Positions 8,836 to 17,431 of a DNA stretch of 64,000 bases are shown piece by piece. A model generated the notes under the pieces. That model saw nothing but the letters and a program-made list of their open reading frames with translations. It did not search any database and had not been told where the DNA came from. This DNA comes from Streptomyces parvulus. GTDB taxonomy: Bacteria > Actinomycetota > Actinomycetes > Streptomycetales > Streptomycetaceae. Made by a program: the position numbers and the translations under genes. The DNA is taken from NCBI RefSeq assembly GCF_014648855.1, contig NZ_BMRX01000012.1, positions 186,001 to 250,000 of the forward strand. The letters are read 5' to 3'. Position 1 is the first letter of the stretch. Every line of letters begins with the position of its first letter.

Positions 8836-8863
8836 TTTATAAGCGGTGCATAAGCAGTGTCAA
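8836..8863 (-). promoter_or_regulatory. Near-consensus vegetative promoter for the LAETG protein
   Basis: On the minus strand TTGACA (8863-8858) and TATAAA (8841-8836) are separated by 16 nt, about 92 nt upstream of the start at 8744. This matches the HrdB-type consensus closely and lies in the only AT-richer stretch of the neighbourhood. It predicts strong vegetative transcription with a leader of roughly 80-85 nt. Confidence 0.7.
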
Positions 8864-8956
8864 CGCATATGCCAGCTACGGACGTTGACTTTGCCGTCTT
8901 ATTAACCGACGACACGTTTCAGCGTGCCGTCAGGCGCCTCGACCCCCTGCGCGCGC

Positions 8957-9364
8957 TCAGCCCTGGACCGCCGCCGGGTCCATCCAGACGACCTCGAAGG
9001 TGTGGCCGTCGACGTCGTCGAAGGCGCGGCCGTACATGAAGCCGTGGTCCTGGGTCTCGCCGCTGACCGAACCGCCGGCCGCGACCGCCTTCTCCACCAG
9101 CTCGTCGACCTTCTCGCGGCTCTCGGCGCTCAGCGCCAGGAGCACCTCGCTGGACTTCGCGGAGTCCACGATGTCCTTCTTGGTGAACTGGCGGTACTTC
9201 TCCGGGGTGTGGACCATCACGACGATCGTCTCGCTCAGCGGGATCGAGGCGGTGGTGTCGTCGCTGAACTGGGCGTTGATCTCGTAGCCCAGACCCGTGA
9301 AGAACTTCTTGGAGGCGGCCAGGTCGTTGGTGGCCAGGTTCACGAAGATCATCTGCTGGTACAT
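8957..9364 (-). CDS. VOC family protein (glyoxalase/bleomycin-resistance fold)
   Basis: Small 135-aa vicinal-oxygen-chelate protein. It opens with QQMIFVNLATNDLAASKKFF and closes with MYGRAFDDVDGHTFEVVWMDP, the pattern of the DUF-type VOC proteins often annotated as glyoxalase or extradiol dioxygenase-like. Such proteins are metal-binding dimers, but the substrate cannot be read from sequence. The metal ligands are only partly evident. It stands alone between the LAETG gene and the ABC pair. Confidence 0.85.
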   Translation of the reverse strand: MYQQMIFVNLATNDLAASKKFFTGLGYEINAQFSDDTTASIPLSETIVVMVHTPEKYRQFTKKDIVDSAKSSEVLLALSAESREKVDELVEKAVAAGGSVSGETQDHGFMYGRAFDDVDGHTFEVVWMDPAAVQG

Positions 9365-9491
9365 GGGGGCCTCTCCCGTAAGTGCGCTGCCGTTGTGGTG
9401 CCGTTCGAAGGGTTAGACGTACGGCGGGCGCCGAACTCATCGCCGTCGCGCGGATCTCTTCGAGAATCTTTTCGGGGCCGACACGCGGGCG

Positions 9492-10865
9492 TCAGCGGGA
9501 CAGGGGGAGCGCCGCCAGTTCCGCGACCGCCAGCGTCAGCGGGCCGAACAGGGCGAGCAGGGCGAGGGCGCGCACCGCGGCGGCGCCGCGCAGGGTCGCC
9601 GGCGGCGCGCCCAGCCGCAGCAGGGCGTCCGTGGTGTCGGCGCGGGCGTGCTTGGCCTCCACCGCGGCGGTCAGGAGGGTCGCCGCCGTGCAGCCGGCCA
9701 CGAGGACGGCGCCCAGGGTGCTCAGCGGCCCGAAGTCCGGGCCGTCGGCGGCGTACAGCGTGCCGGCCACGTAGCCCGCGGCGGCCACGGCGCAGAGGAC
9801 GCCGAGGGGACGGCCGATGCGGTGCGCCTCGTCCATGAGGACGCGCCCGGCCAGCAGCCTGAGGGCGCCGGGGCGGGCGGCCTGGAGGAGGCGCCCGCAC
9901 AGGTGCGTGAGGCCGGGTCCGGCGAGGGCGAGGCCCAGCGCGGTGAGCGCCCAGCCGATCAGGACGCCGGCGGAGGGCGTGGTGTCCGGGGCGGTGGCCG
10001 GCTGCCCGGTGTACGTCTCGACGGTGAGACCGGCGGCGAGCACGGCGATGCCCCAGGGCAGGACGGTGGTGTTCGCCGGGCGGGGCGCCGGGAGCGCGGG
10101 GGCGGCGTCCTGGGCGGGCGGGCTGCCGTCCGGGGCCGTCGCGTCGTCGCCCTCACCGGCGCGGGTCAGGAGGGCGGCCCCGCCGTGGGGAAGGTCGGAG
10201 GGCCCGGCGGACCCCGCCTCCGCGGAGGACGGCGTGGACGACGTCCAGCGGGCGCCGAAGCGGCCGTAGGTGCCGAAGGTCTCCCGGGCCTTGCCCCAGC
10301 CGTACGCGCCGAAGCGGCCGTAGCCGCGGACGTCGTTGGTCCGGGCGCGGCGCGGCTCGCGGGGGCGCAGGTTCCAGGCGACCGCGGCCGACGCCGCGGC
10401 CGGCACCAGGGCCAGCAGGGTCAGGGTGGCCGGGGCGGGGAGGGACTGGCCGACGGCCAGCGCGCCCGCCGCGAGGCCGTCGACGGGCGGACCCGCGAGG
10501 TCGCCGCGCAGGTGGAGGTAGAGGCCCAGGGCCGCCACCGAGCCGAGGGCGCCGGCGAGGGCGGTCGTCGTGGCCGAGACGGCCATCAGCCGGCCAGGTC
10601 CGAGGCCGATCGCCGACAGCCCCGAGCGGGGCCGGGTGCCGGGATCGGTGCGGGCCACGGCGACCGCGAGGTACACGGTCGCGGCCAGTGGCGCCGCGCA
10701 CCAGGCGAGCCGGAGCGCGGAGGCGCCCGGGGTGTCCGGGTGACTCATCGCGTGGCCGAGGGCGCACAGCAGCAGGAAGCCCGTGCCCGCCGAGGCCACC
10801 GCGACCAGCAGGCGGCGCAGGTGGACGGCGAGGTGGGCGGCGCGGGTCAGGCGGAGAGCGAGCAC
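9492..10865 (-). CDS. ABC transporter permease, hydrophobic, unknown substrate
   Basis: Membrane protein of 457 aa, partner of the ATPase encoded just upstream. It has several long Ala/Leu/Val helices in two blocks separated by a hydrophilic central region of about 130 aa. That region contains YGRFGAYG and TYGRFGARW, coded by an exact 18-nt direct repeat (10252-10269 and 10306-10323). GTG 10865 overlaps the 3' end of the ATPase gene by 19 nt, so translation is coupled. It resembles exporter-type permeases of actinobacteria; I cannot name the cargo. The longer upstream frame is an ATPase shadow. Confidence 0.75.
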   Translation of the reverse strand: MLALRLTRAAHLAVHLRRLLVAVASAGTGFLLLCALGHAMSHPDTPGASALRLAWCAAPLAATVYLAVAVARTDPGTRPRSGLSAIGLGPGRLMAVSATTTALAGALGSVAALGLYLHLRGDLAGPPVDGLAAGALAVGQSLPAPATLTLLALVPAAASAAVAWNLRPREPRRARTNDVRGYGRFGAYGWGKARETFGTYGRFGARWTSSTPSSAEAGSAGPSDLPHGGAALLTRAGEGDDATAPDGSPPAQDAAPALPAPRPANTTVLPWGIAVLAAGLTVETYTGQPATAPDTTPSAGVLIGWALTALGLALAGPGLTHLCGRLLQAARPGALRLLAGRVLMDEAHRIGRPLGVLCAVAAAGYVAGTLYAADGPDFGPLSTLGAVLVAGCTAATLLTAAVEAKHARADTTDALLRLGAPPATLRGAAAVRALALLALFGPLTLAVAELAALPLSR

Positions 10866-11623
10866 GCTGCCCGGCCTTCCGTTCCGGAGGCCCCGGTGGC
10901 GCCCGTGGCGACCGTGGTCTCGGCGAGCGGGGGCAGATGGACGGTCCGTACGCGCCGGCCGTCCAGCAGCGCCACCGAGCGGTCCGCCAGCCCGGCGGTC
11001 TGCGCCTCGTGCGTCGCGAGGACGACGGTGATGCCGTGCGAGCGGGCCGCCGTGGTGAGCGTGCGCAGCACCTGGGCGCGGTCGGCGCGGTGCAGGGGCG
11101 CGGTCGGCTCGTCGGCGAACAGGACCGCGGGGGCGACGGCGAGGGCGCGGGCGATGCAGACGCGCTGGCGCTCGGACTGCTGGAGGTCGCGTGGCCGCCG
11201 CCGTGCCTTGTCGCCGACGTCGAGGCGGTCCAGCCACTCCAGGGCGGCGGTCTTGGCGCGGCGCCGGCCGGTGCCGCGCAGCATGAGGGGGAGGGCGGCG
11301 TTCTCCCAGGCGTTCAGCTCCGGGACCAGCACGGGGGTCGGGTCGATCCAGCCGAAGCGGTCGCGGCGCAGCCGTTCGCGGCTGAGCGGTCCCATGGTGT
11401 GCACCGGCACGCTGTTGAACCACACCTCGCCGTCCTGCGGCCGGACCAGTCCGGACAGGCAGCGCAGCAGCGTGGTCTTGCCGCTCCCGCGCGGGCCGCT
11501 CACGGCGAGGATCTCGCCCTCGCGGACGCCGAGCGACACGCCTTGAAGCGCGGGGGAGCCGTCCTGGTGCTGGAAGTGCAGGGCGCGGGCCCAGAGCACG
11601 TCGTTGTCCGGCGGAGCCTCCAT
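10847..11623 (-). CDS. ABC transporter ATP-binding protein with degenerate signature motif
   Basis: The 258-aa ATPase drives the downstream permease. Walker A is GPRGSGKTT and Walker B is AVLFADEPTA, with the switch His in VVLATHEAQTAG. The LolD/MacB-like spacing suggests an exporter. The signature, normally LSGGEQQRV, reads LQQSERQRVCIARAL, so both signature glycines are lost while Walker A and B are intact. The gene is first of a two-gene operon and has its own start ATG at 11623; no clear promoter was seen. Confidence 0.85.
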   Translation of the reverse strand: MEAPPDNDVLWARALHFQHQDGSPALQGVSLGVREGEILAVSGPRGSGKTTLLRCLSGLVRPQDGEVWFNSVPVHTMGPLSRERLRRDRFGWIDPTPVLVPELNAWENAALPLMLRGTGRRRAKTAALEWLDRLDVGDKARRRPRDLQQSERQRVCIARALAVAPAVLFADEPTAPLHRADRAQVLRTLTTAARSHGITVVLATHEAQTAGLADRSVALLDGRRVRTVHLPPLAETTVATGATGASGTEGRAACSLSA

Positions 11624-11837
11624 GGGCGTACACCTCGGTTCTGATCCGTGTTTCCCCGGTCACGTCCCCCGTCCGGGGGAACGAGGAGGGGGCCGATCGG
11701 TCACTGGGCACGGTAGGGAGTCGCCGCGGGGGAAGCCGGAAAGCACGCGGCCCCGGGCCGCCGTTCTCACTCGAACGGACGGCGCCGGGGCCTGTGATGA
11801 TCTTCTGGAACTACCGGATGACCATCCGGTGGGACGA

Positions 11838-13211
11838 TCAGAGCTTCGTCCACGCCTCCGTGAGCGTGGCGCGCAGGATCTGCTCGATCTCGTCGAAGGT
11901 CTCCTGGTTGGAGATCAGCGGCGGGGCGAGCTGGATGACCGGGTCGCCGCGGTCGTCGGCACGGCAGTACAGGCCGTTCTCGAAGAGCTTCTTGGAGAGG
12001 AAGCCGTACAGGACGCGCTCGGTCTCCTCGTCGGTGAAGGACTCCTTGGTGTTCTTGTCCTTGACCAGCTCGATGCCGTAGAAGAAGCCGTTGCCGCGGA
12101 CGTCGCCGACGATCGGCAGGTCGTGCAGCTTCTCCAGGGTGGCGCGGAAGGCGCCCTCGTTGTCCAGCACGTGCTGGTTGAGGCCCTCGCGCTCGAAGAG
12201 GTCGAGGTTGGCGATGCCGACCGCGGCGGAGACCGGGTGGCCGCCGAAGGTGTAGCCGTGCAGGAAGGTGTTGTCGCCCTTGTAGAACGGCTCGGCCAGG
12301 CGGTCGGAGATGATGCAGGCGCCGATCGGGGAGTAGCCCGAGGTCATGCCCTTGGCGCAGGTGATCATGTCCGGCACGTACCCGAACTTGTCGCAGGCGA
12401 AGGTCGTGCCGAGGCGGCCGAAGGCGCAGATGACCTCGTCCGAGACGAGCAGCACGTCGTACTGGTCGCAGATCTCGCGCACCCGCTGGAAGTAGCCGGG
12501 CGGGGGCGGGAAGCAGCCGCCCGCGTTCTGCACCGGCTCCAGGAAGACGGCCGCGACCGTGTCCGGGCCCTCGAAGAGGATCTGCTGCTCGATCTGGTCG
12601 GCGGCCCAGCGGCCGAAGGCCTCGGGGTCGTCGCCGAAGATCGGGGCGCGGTAGATGTTGGTGTTCGGCACCTTGTGGGCGCCCGGGACGAGCGGCTCGA
12701 AGGGCGCCTTGAGGGCGGGCAGGCCGGTGATGGACAGGGCGCCCTGCGGGGTGCCGTGGTAGGCGACCGCGCGGGAGATGACCTTGTGCTTGGTCGGCTT
12801 GCCGGTCAGCTTGAAGTACTGCTTGGCGAGCTTCCAGGCGGTCTCGACGGCCTCGCCGCCGCCGGTGGTGAAGAAGACCTTGTTGAGGTCGCCGGGGGCC
12901 TCGTTCGCGAGGCGCTCGGCCAGCTCGACGGCCTTCGGGTGGGCGTAGGACCAGATCGGGAAGAAGGCCAGCTCCTGCGCCTGCTTCGAGGCGGTCTCCG
13001 CCAGCTCCTGGCGGCCGTGTCCGGCCTGGACCACGAACAGGCCGGCGAGACCGTCGAGGTACCGCTTGCCCTTGTCGTCGTAGATGTGGGTGCCCTCACC
13101 GCGGACGATGGTGGGGACGGGGGCGTTCTCGTACGACGACATGCGGGTGAAGTGCATCCACAGGTTGTCGTACGCGGTCCTGCTGAGGTCCTTGGGGCTG
13201 TCGGTGCTCAC
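11838..13211 (-). CDS. Class III aminotransferase, probable diamine/polyamine transaminase
   Basis: PLP-dependent fold-type I transaminase of 457 aa. Visible hallmarks are FFTTGGGEAVETAWKLA, the PLP Asp region LLVSDEVICAFGR and the Schiff-base Lys in ITCAKGMTSGYSP. Start GTG 13211 begins STDSPKDLSRTAYDNLWMHFTRM; the longer frame reads through the regulator gene. The Lrp regulator, gamma-aminobutyraldehyde-type dehydrogenase and polyamine-binding protein beside it suggest it deaminates putrescine or a similar diamine. Substrate is inferred from context. Confidence 0.87.
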   Translation of the reverse strand: MSTDSPKDLSRTAYDNLWMHFTRMSSYENAPVPTIVRGEGTHIYDDKGKRYLDGLAGLFVVQAGHGRQELAETASKQAQELAFFPIWSYAHPKAVELAERLANEAPGDLNKVFFTTGGGEAVETAWKLAKQYFKLTGKPTKHKVISRAVAYHGTPQGALSITGLPALKAPFEPLVPGAHKVPNTNIYRAPIFGDDPEAFGRWAADQIEQQILFEGPDTVAAVFLEPVQNAGGCFPPPPGYFQRVREICDQYDVLLVSDEVICAFGRLGTTFACDKFGYVPDMITCAKGMTSGYSPIGACIISDRLAEPFYKGDNTFLHGYTFGGHPVSAAVGIANLDLFEREGLNQHVLDNEGAFRATLEKLHDLPIVGDVRGNGFFYGIELVKDKNTKESFTDEETERVLYGFLSKKLFENGLYCRADDRGDPVIQLAPPLISNQETFDEIEQILRATLTEAWTKL

Positions 13212-13213
13212 GA

Positions 13214-13729
13214 TTATCGGGTTCCCCACATGTAGGTCTGCTTCTTGAGCTTCATGTAGACAAAGCTCTCGGTGGAGCGCACGCCGGGCACGGCCCGTAT
13301 GCGTCGGTTGATGACCTCCAGGAGGTGGTCGTCGTCCTCGCAGACGACCTCCACCATCAGGTCGAACGAGCCCGCGGTCATCACCACGTACTCGCATTCG
13401 GACATGGCCGTCAGCGCGTCGGCGACCGACTCCACGTCGCCCTCCACGTTGACACCGACCATCGCCTGGCGGCGGAAGCCCACGGTGAGCGGGTCCGTCA
13501 CGGCGACGATCTGCATCACGCCCTGGTCGAGCAGCTTCTGGACGCGCTGGCGCACCGCGGCCTCGGAGAGGCCCACGGCCTTGCCGATGGCGGCGTACGG
13601 CCGGCGGCCGTCCTCCTGGAGCTGTTCGATGATGGCGAGGGAGACGGCGTCCAACTGGGGACCGCCGTTCCTGGACTCGCGGGAGTCCCTGGGGTCTGCG
13701 CTTCGACTGGCCACGGGTTCACTGTGCAC
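13214..13729 (-). CDS. Lrp/AsnC family transcriptional regulator
   Basis: DNA-binding regulator of 171 aa. The N-terminal helix-turn-helix is LDAVSLAIIEQLQEDGRRPY followed by AVGLSEAAVRQRVQKLLDQG; the C-terminal RAM ligand domain includes GSFDLMVEVVCEDDDHL. I chose GTG 13729; a TTG at 13750 would add seven residues. It is only 2 nt upstream of the aminotransferase start and divergent from the aldehyde dehydrogenase. It probably controls both in response to an amino acid or amine. An inverted repeat in the shared intergenic region is a candidate binding site. Confidence 0.88.
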   Translation of the reverse strand: MHSEPVASRSADPRDSRESRNGGPQLDAVSLAIIEQLQEDGRRPYAAIGKAVGLSEAAVRQRVQKLLDQGVMQIVAVTDPLTVGFRRQAMVGVNVEGDVESVADALTAMSECEYVVMTAGSFDLMVEVVCEDDDHLLEVINRRIRAVPGVRSTESFVYMKLKKQTYMWGTR

Positions 13730-13851
13730 GACGTCTCGACAGTTTCGCAAGGCCGTACCGATGAAATTCGTTGTCTAGGTCGTTCCAGTCTGCGGATTTC
13801 GCAATCAGGAGGCGATCGGGGGTGTTGAAAACGTCGGTGCACGGATTAGGG

Positions 13852-13877
13852 TGGGTGTCTCAGTGATTGGACACCCA
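13852..13877. promoter_or_regulatory. 8-bp inverted repeat between lrp and aldehyde dehydrogenase
   Basis: TGGGTGTC (13852-13859) and GACACCCA (13870-13877) are exact reverse complements with a 10-nt spacer, ending 17 nt before the dehydrogenase GTG. Position and symmetry fit a regulator site or leader hairpin. Which protein binds it is not known. Confidence 0.4.
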
Positions 13878-13894
13878 ACCTTGGAGGGCCGGCA

Positions 13895-15334
13895 GTGAGC
13901 ACCGAGCTGCGTCGTCTGCGCAATTACATCGACGGTGAGTTCCGGGACGCCGCCGACGGACGGACCACGGAGGTGGTCAACCCCGCCACGGGAGAGGCCT
14001 ACGCGACCGCGCCCCTGTCCGGACAGGCGGACGTGGACGCGGCCATGGCGGCCGCCGCCGCGGCCTTCCCGGCCTGGCGCGACCTGGTACCGGCCGAGCG
14101 GCAGAAGGCCCTGCTGAAGATCGCGGACGCGTTCGAGGAGCGGGCCGAGGAACTGATCGCGGCCGAGGTGGAGAACACGGGCAAGCCCATCGGGCTGACC
14201 CGCTCCGAGGAGATCCCGCCGATGGTCGACCAGATCCGCTTCTTCGCGGGTGCCGCGCGCATGCTGGAGGGCCGCAGCGCGGGCGAGTACATGGAGGGCC
14301 TGACCTCCATGGTCCGCCGCGAGCCGATCGGCGTCTGCGCGCAGGTCGCCCCCTGGAACTACCCGATGATGATGGCCGTGTGGAAGTTCGCCCCGGCGCT
14401 CGCCGCGGGCAACACGGTCGTCCTCAAGCCGTCGGACACCACCCCGGCGTCCACGGCCCTGATGGCCGACATCATCGGCTCGATCGTGCCCAAGGGCGTC
14501 TTCAACGTCGTCTGCGGCGACCGCGACACCGGCCGCCTGATGGTCGAGCACGAGACCCCGGCGATGGCCTCCATCACCGGCTCCGTGCGGGCCGGCATGT
14601 CGGTCGCCGAGTCCGCGTCGAAGGACCTCAAGCGGGTCCACCTGGAGCTGGGCGGCAAGGCCCCGGTCGTCGTCTTCGAGGACACCGACATCCCCAAGGC
14701 CGTCGAGGACATCTCGACCGCGGGCTACTTCAACGCCGGCCAGGACTGCACGGCGGCCACCCGCGTCCTCGTCCACGAGTCGATCCACGACGAGTTCGTG
14801 AGCGCCCTCGCCAAGGCCGCGTCCGAGACGAAGACCGGCCAGCCGGACGACGAGGACGTGCTGTACGGGCCGCTCAACAACCCGAACCAGCTCAAGCAGG
14901 TCACCGGGTTCATCGAGCGTCTGCCCGCGCACGCCAAGGTCGAGGCGGGCGGCCACCGGGTCGGCGACAAGGGCTACTTCTACGCCCCGACCGTCGTCTC
15001 CGGCCTCAAGCAGGACGACGAGATCATCCAGAAGGAGGTCTTCGGCCCCGTCATCACCGTCCAGTCCTTCCGCGACGAGGACCAGGCGGTCGAGTGGGCC
15101 AACGGCGTCGAGTACGCGCTGGCCTCCTCCGTGTGGACCAAGGACCACGGGCGCGCGATGCGGATGTCCAAGAAGCTGGACTTCGGCTGCGTGTGGATCA
15201 ACACCCACATCCCGCTGGTCGCGGAGATGCCGCACGGCGGCTTCAAGAAGTCCGGCTACGGCAAGGACCTGTCGTCGTACGGCTTCGACGACTACACGCG
15301 CATCAAGCACGTCATGACGTCGCTGGACGCCTGA
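13895..15334 (+). CDS. Gamma-aminobutyraldehyde/betaine-aldehyde dehydrogenase family protein
   Basis: NAD(P)-dependent aldehyde dehydrogenase of 479 aa. It shows the general-base Glu segment HLELGGKAPVVVF, the catalytic Cys in FNAGQDCTAATR and the NAD-binding APWNYPMMMAVWKFAPALAAGN. It begins RNYIDGEFRDAADGRTTEVVNPATGE. GTG 13895 follows GGAGGG with good spacing. Next to a diamine transaminase and a polyamine-binding protein, it most likely oxidises 4-aminobutanal to GABA. It is a paralogue of the enzyme at 40342 (about 26 kb away). Confidence 0.88.
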   Translation: MSTELRRLRNYIDGEFRDAADGRTTEVVNPATGEAYATAPLSGQADVDAAMAAAAAAFPAWRDLVPAERQKALLKIADAFEERAEELIAAEVENTGKPIGLTRSEEIPPMVDQIRFFAGAARMLEGRSAGEYMEGLTSMVRREPIGVCAQVAPWNYPMMMAVWKFAPALAAGNTVVLKPSDTTPASTALMADIIGSIVPKGVFNVVCGDRDTGRLMVEHETPAMASITGSVRAGMSVAESASKDLKRVHLELGGKAPVVVFEDTDIPKAVEDISTAGYFNAGQDCTAATRVLVHESIHDEFVSALAKAASETKTGQPDDEDVLYGPLNNPNQLKQVTGFIERLPAHAKVEAGGHRVGDKGYFYAPTVVSGLKQDDEIIQKEVFGPVITVQSFRDEDQAVEWANGVEYALASSVWTKDHGRAMRMSKKLDFGCVWINTHIPLVAEMPHGGFKKSGYGKDLSSYGFDDYTRIKHVMTSLDA

Positions 15335-15349
15335 CACACCGGCGCACGC

Positions 15350-15385
15350 CGCGGCCCCGGGCGGGAACTCCCGTCCGGGGCCGCG
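15350..15385 (+). terminator. Hairpin terminator after aldehyde dehydrogenase
   Basis: CGCGGCCCCGG (15350-15360) pairs with CCGGGGCCGCG (15375-15385); a second short stem (CGGG/CCCG) forms inside the loop. It starts 16 nt after the stop, so the binding-protein gene downstream is probably transcribed separately. Confidence 0.7.
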
Positions 15386-15493
15386 GTGCGTGCATCGTGA
15401 ACGCGTTGCGGTCGACAGGGTGTCGGGCCTGGCCGGAGGTGCTCGACGCAGCGTCGATTGTCCCGCCGGGCACGGGCGCGGGATCCTGCGGCC

Positions 15494-16684
15494 ATGCCCC
15501 TGCTCCCGAGGACGCCCTCGATCTCCCGTCGGTCCCTGCTGCGCGGCCTGGGCGGCACGGCCGCGCTCGGTGCGCTGGCCGGCTGCGGTGTACCGGCCGC
15601 CTACGTCGCGCCGGGCGACCGCGCCGCCGCCGACCGGTCCACCGCCGAACGCCGGCTGACCTGGGCGAACTGGCCGCTGTACATCGACACCGACGACGAA
15701 CACCCGAGCCGGCGGCCCACGCTGGAGGCGTTCGAGGAGCGGACGGGCATCTCCGTCGACTACATCGAGGAGATCAACGACAACGACGAGTTCTTCGGCA
15801 AGATCAGCCCGTCCCTGATGAACCACCAGCCCACCGACCGGGACCTGATCGTCATCAGCGACTGGATGTGCGGCCGCTTCGTCCGGCTCGGCTGGGTGCA
15901 GGAGATGGACCGCTCGCGGCAGCCGAACGTCACCGAGTACCTGGACCCGCTGCTGCGGTCGCCCGCCTTCGACCCGGGCCGCAAGTACACCGTGCCCTGG
16001 CAGTCGGGCATCACCGGCATCGCCTACAACCGCCGCCGCCTCGGCCGGGAGATCCGGCACGTGTCCGACCTCTGGGCGGCCGACCTCAAGGGCCGGGTGA
16101 CCCTGCTGTCCGGCCTCGACGAGGCGTTCGCGCTGCTCATGCTGGGCGACGGGGTGGACATCACCGACTGGACGGCGGACGACTTCCACCGGATGTGCGA
16201 CCTGGTGGAGAAGCAGGTCGGCAAGGGCCAGATCCGCCGCTTCACCGGCAACGACTACATCAAGGACCTCTCCAGCGGGGACGTGCTGGCCTGCCAGGCC
16301 TACTCCGGCGACGTGATCCAGCTCCAGGCGGACGACCCGGACATCGAGTTCGTGGTCCCCGAGGAGGGCGCCGAGCTGTGGGCGGAGTCCCTGATGATCC
16401 CGAACCTCGCCCGCCACAAGGGCAACGCCGAGCGGCTGATCGACTACTACTACCGCCCCGAGGTCGCCGCCGAACTGGCCGCCTGGGTCAACTACGTCTG
16501 CCCCGTCCCCGCCGCCCGCGACGTCCTCGCCTCCTCCGACGACCCGGACACCGCCGCCCTCGCCGAGGACCCGCTGATCTTCCCGGACGACCGCATGCGC
16601 GAGCGGCTGACGATCGCCCGGGACATCGGGTCGGGGGAGCGGGCGGAGTTCGCGAAGCGCTGGAACGGGATCGTCGGGGTCTGA
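15494..16684 (+). CDS. Orphan polyamine-type ABC substrate-binding lipoprotein
   Basis: Solute-binding lipoprotein of 396 aa. The N-terminus has a twin-arginine motif (SRRSLLRGLGG) leading to lipobox LAGC. The mature part resembles PotD/spermidine-putrescine binding proteins (LTWANWPLYIDTDD, IRRFTGNDYIKDLSSGD, SGDVIQL). No permease or ATPase lies beside it. It is a clear paralogue of the binding protein at 41933 and may share that transporter or act as a sensor. ATG 15494 was chosen because it begins the signal peptide. Confidence 0.86.
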   Translation: MPLLPRTPSISRRSLLRGLGGTAALGALAGCGVPAAYVAPGDRAAADRSTAERRLTWANWPLYIDTDDEHPSRRPTLEAFEERTGISVDYIEEINDNDEFFGKISPSLMNHQPTDRDLIVISDWMCGRFVRLGWVQEMDRSRQPNVTEYLDPLLRSPAFDPGRKYTVPWQSGITGIAYNRRRLGREIRHVSDLWAADLKGRVTLLSGLDEAFALLMLGDGVDITDWTADDFHRMCDLVEKQVGKGQIRRFTGNDYIKDLSSGDVLACQAYSGDVIQLQADDPDIEFVVPEEGAELWAESLMIPNLARHKGNAERLIDYYYRPEVAAELAAWVNYVCPVPAARDVLASSDDPDTAALAEDPLIFPDDRMRERLTIARDIGSGERAEFAKRWNGIVGV

Positions 16685-16697
16685 CCGGCCGGTCTCC

Positions 16698-17417
16698 TCA
16701 GCGGACGGGCCGGTCGCGGGAGGCGCGGGCACGCACCGCGCACAGCACGTCCACCCGGTTCGTCGTGACCGAGTCCACGCCCAGGGCGATGAGCCGGCGC
16801 ATGGAGCGGCGGGTGTCGGGGGTCCACACCGACAGCAGGTGGCCGTCGGCGTGGACGCGGTCGGACAGGGCCCGGTCGACCAGGCCGAACCGGTAGTTGA
16901 GCCACCGGGGACGGACCGCCGCCAGCAGTGCCGGGCGGGGCGGGGCCGACGTCGTCCAGGTGAGGGCGATCTCGGCGGCCGGGTCGGCGGCGCGCACGGC
17001 GAGCATGGCGACGGGGCCCGCGGTGTAGTACACGCGGTCCCCGGCGCCGCACTCCCGCACCACGTCCACGATCCGGCGCACGGCGCGCTCGTCCGGACCG
17101 CCCGGCAGGTCGAGCATCAGCCGGGCGTCCCCGGTCGCCGCCAGCGCCTGCGCGAGGGTCGGCACCCCGCCCGCCGTGAGCCCCCGGACCTCCTCGGCGG
17201 ACAGGGAGCGCAGCGGACGATCGTGTTCCCAGAGCCGCTTCAGCGTCTCGTCGTGCAGCAGGACCGGCACGCCGTCCCGGGTCAGGCGGACGTCGGTCTC
17301 GACCGCGTCCGCGCCCCGCGCGAGGGCGGAGCGCAGCGAGTCGAGCGTGTTCTCCCGGTGCCGGTAGGGGTCGCCGCGGTGGGCCACGGCGGTCACGTCG
17401 TGCGGGGTGGTGGTCAT
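16698..17417 (-). CDS. Glycerophosphodiester phosphodiesterase
   Basis: Hydrolyses glycerophosphodiesters to sn-glycerol 3-phosphate plus an alcohol. The 239-aa TIM-barrel protein has the conserved VAHRG near the N-terminus, the metal/catalytic Glu-Asp pair in GADAVETDVRLTRDG, and LLHDETLKR. There is no signal peptide, so it acts in the cytoplasm. ATG 17417 starts the family N-terminus. It lies 14 nt downstream of the deaminase gene in the same orientation and is probably cotranscribed with it. Confidence 0.9.
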   Translation of the reverse strand: MTTTPHDVTAVAHRGDPYRHRENTLDSLRSALARGADAVETDVRLTRDGVPVLLHDETLKRLWEHDRPLRSLSAEEVRGLTAGGVPTLAQALAATGDARLMLDLPGGPDERAVRRIVDVVRECGAGDRVYYTAGPVAMLAVRAADPAAEIALTWTTSAPPRPALLAAVRPRWLNYRFGLVDRALSDRVHADGHLLSVWTPDTRRSMRRLIALGVDSVTTNRVDVLCAVRARASRDRPVR

Positions 17418-17431
17418 GGGTGCGGCAACTC

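Noticed and set aside
13805..16732. Long open frame of about 975 codons on the minus strand
   Set aside because: It covers a well-supported aldehyde dehydrogenase and a binding protein on the other strand. Its translation is low-complexity Val/Asp/Arg/Gly text, a typical shadow in high-GC DNA.
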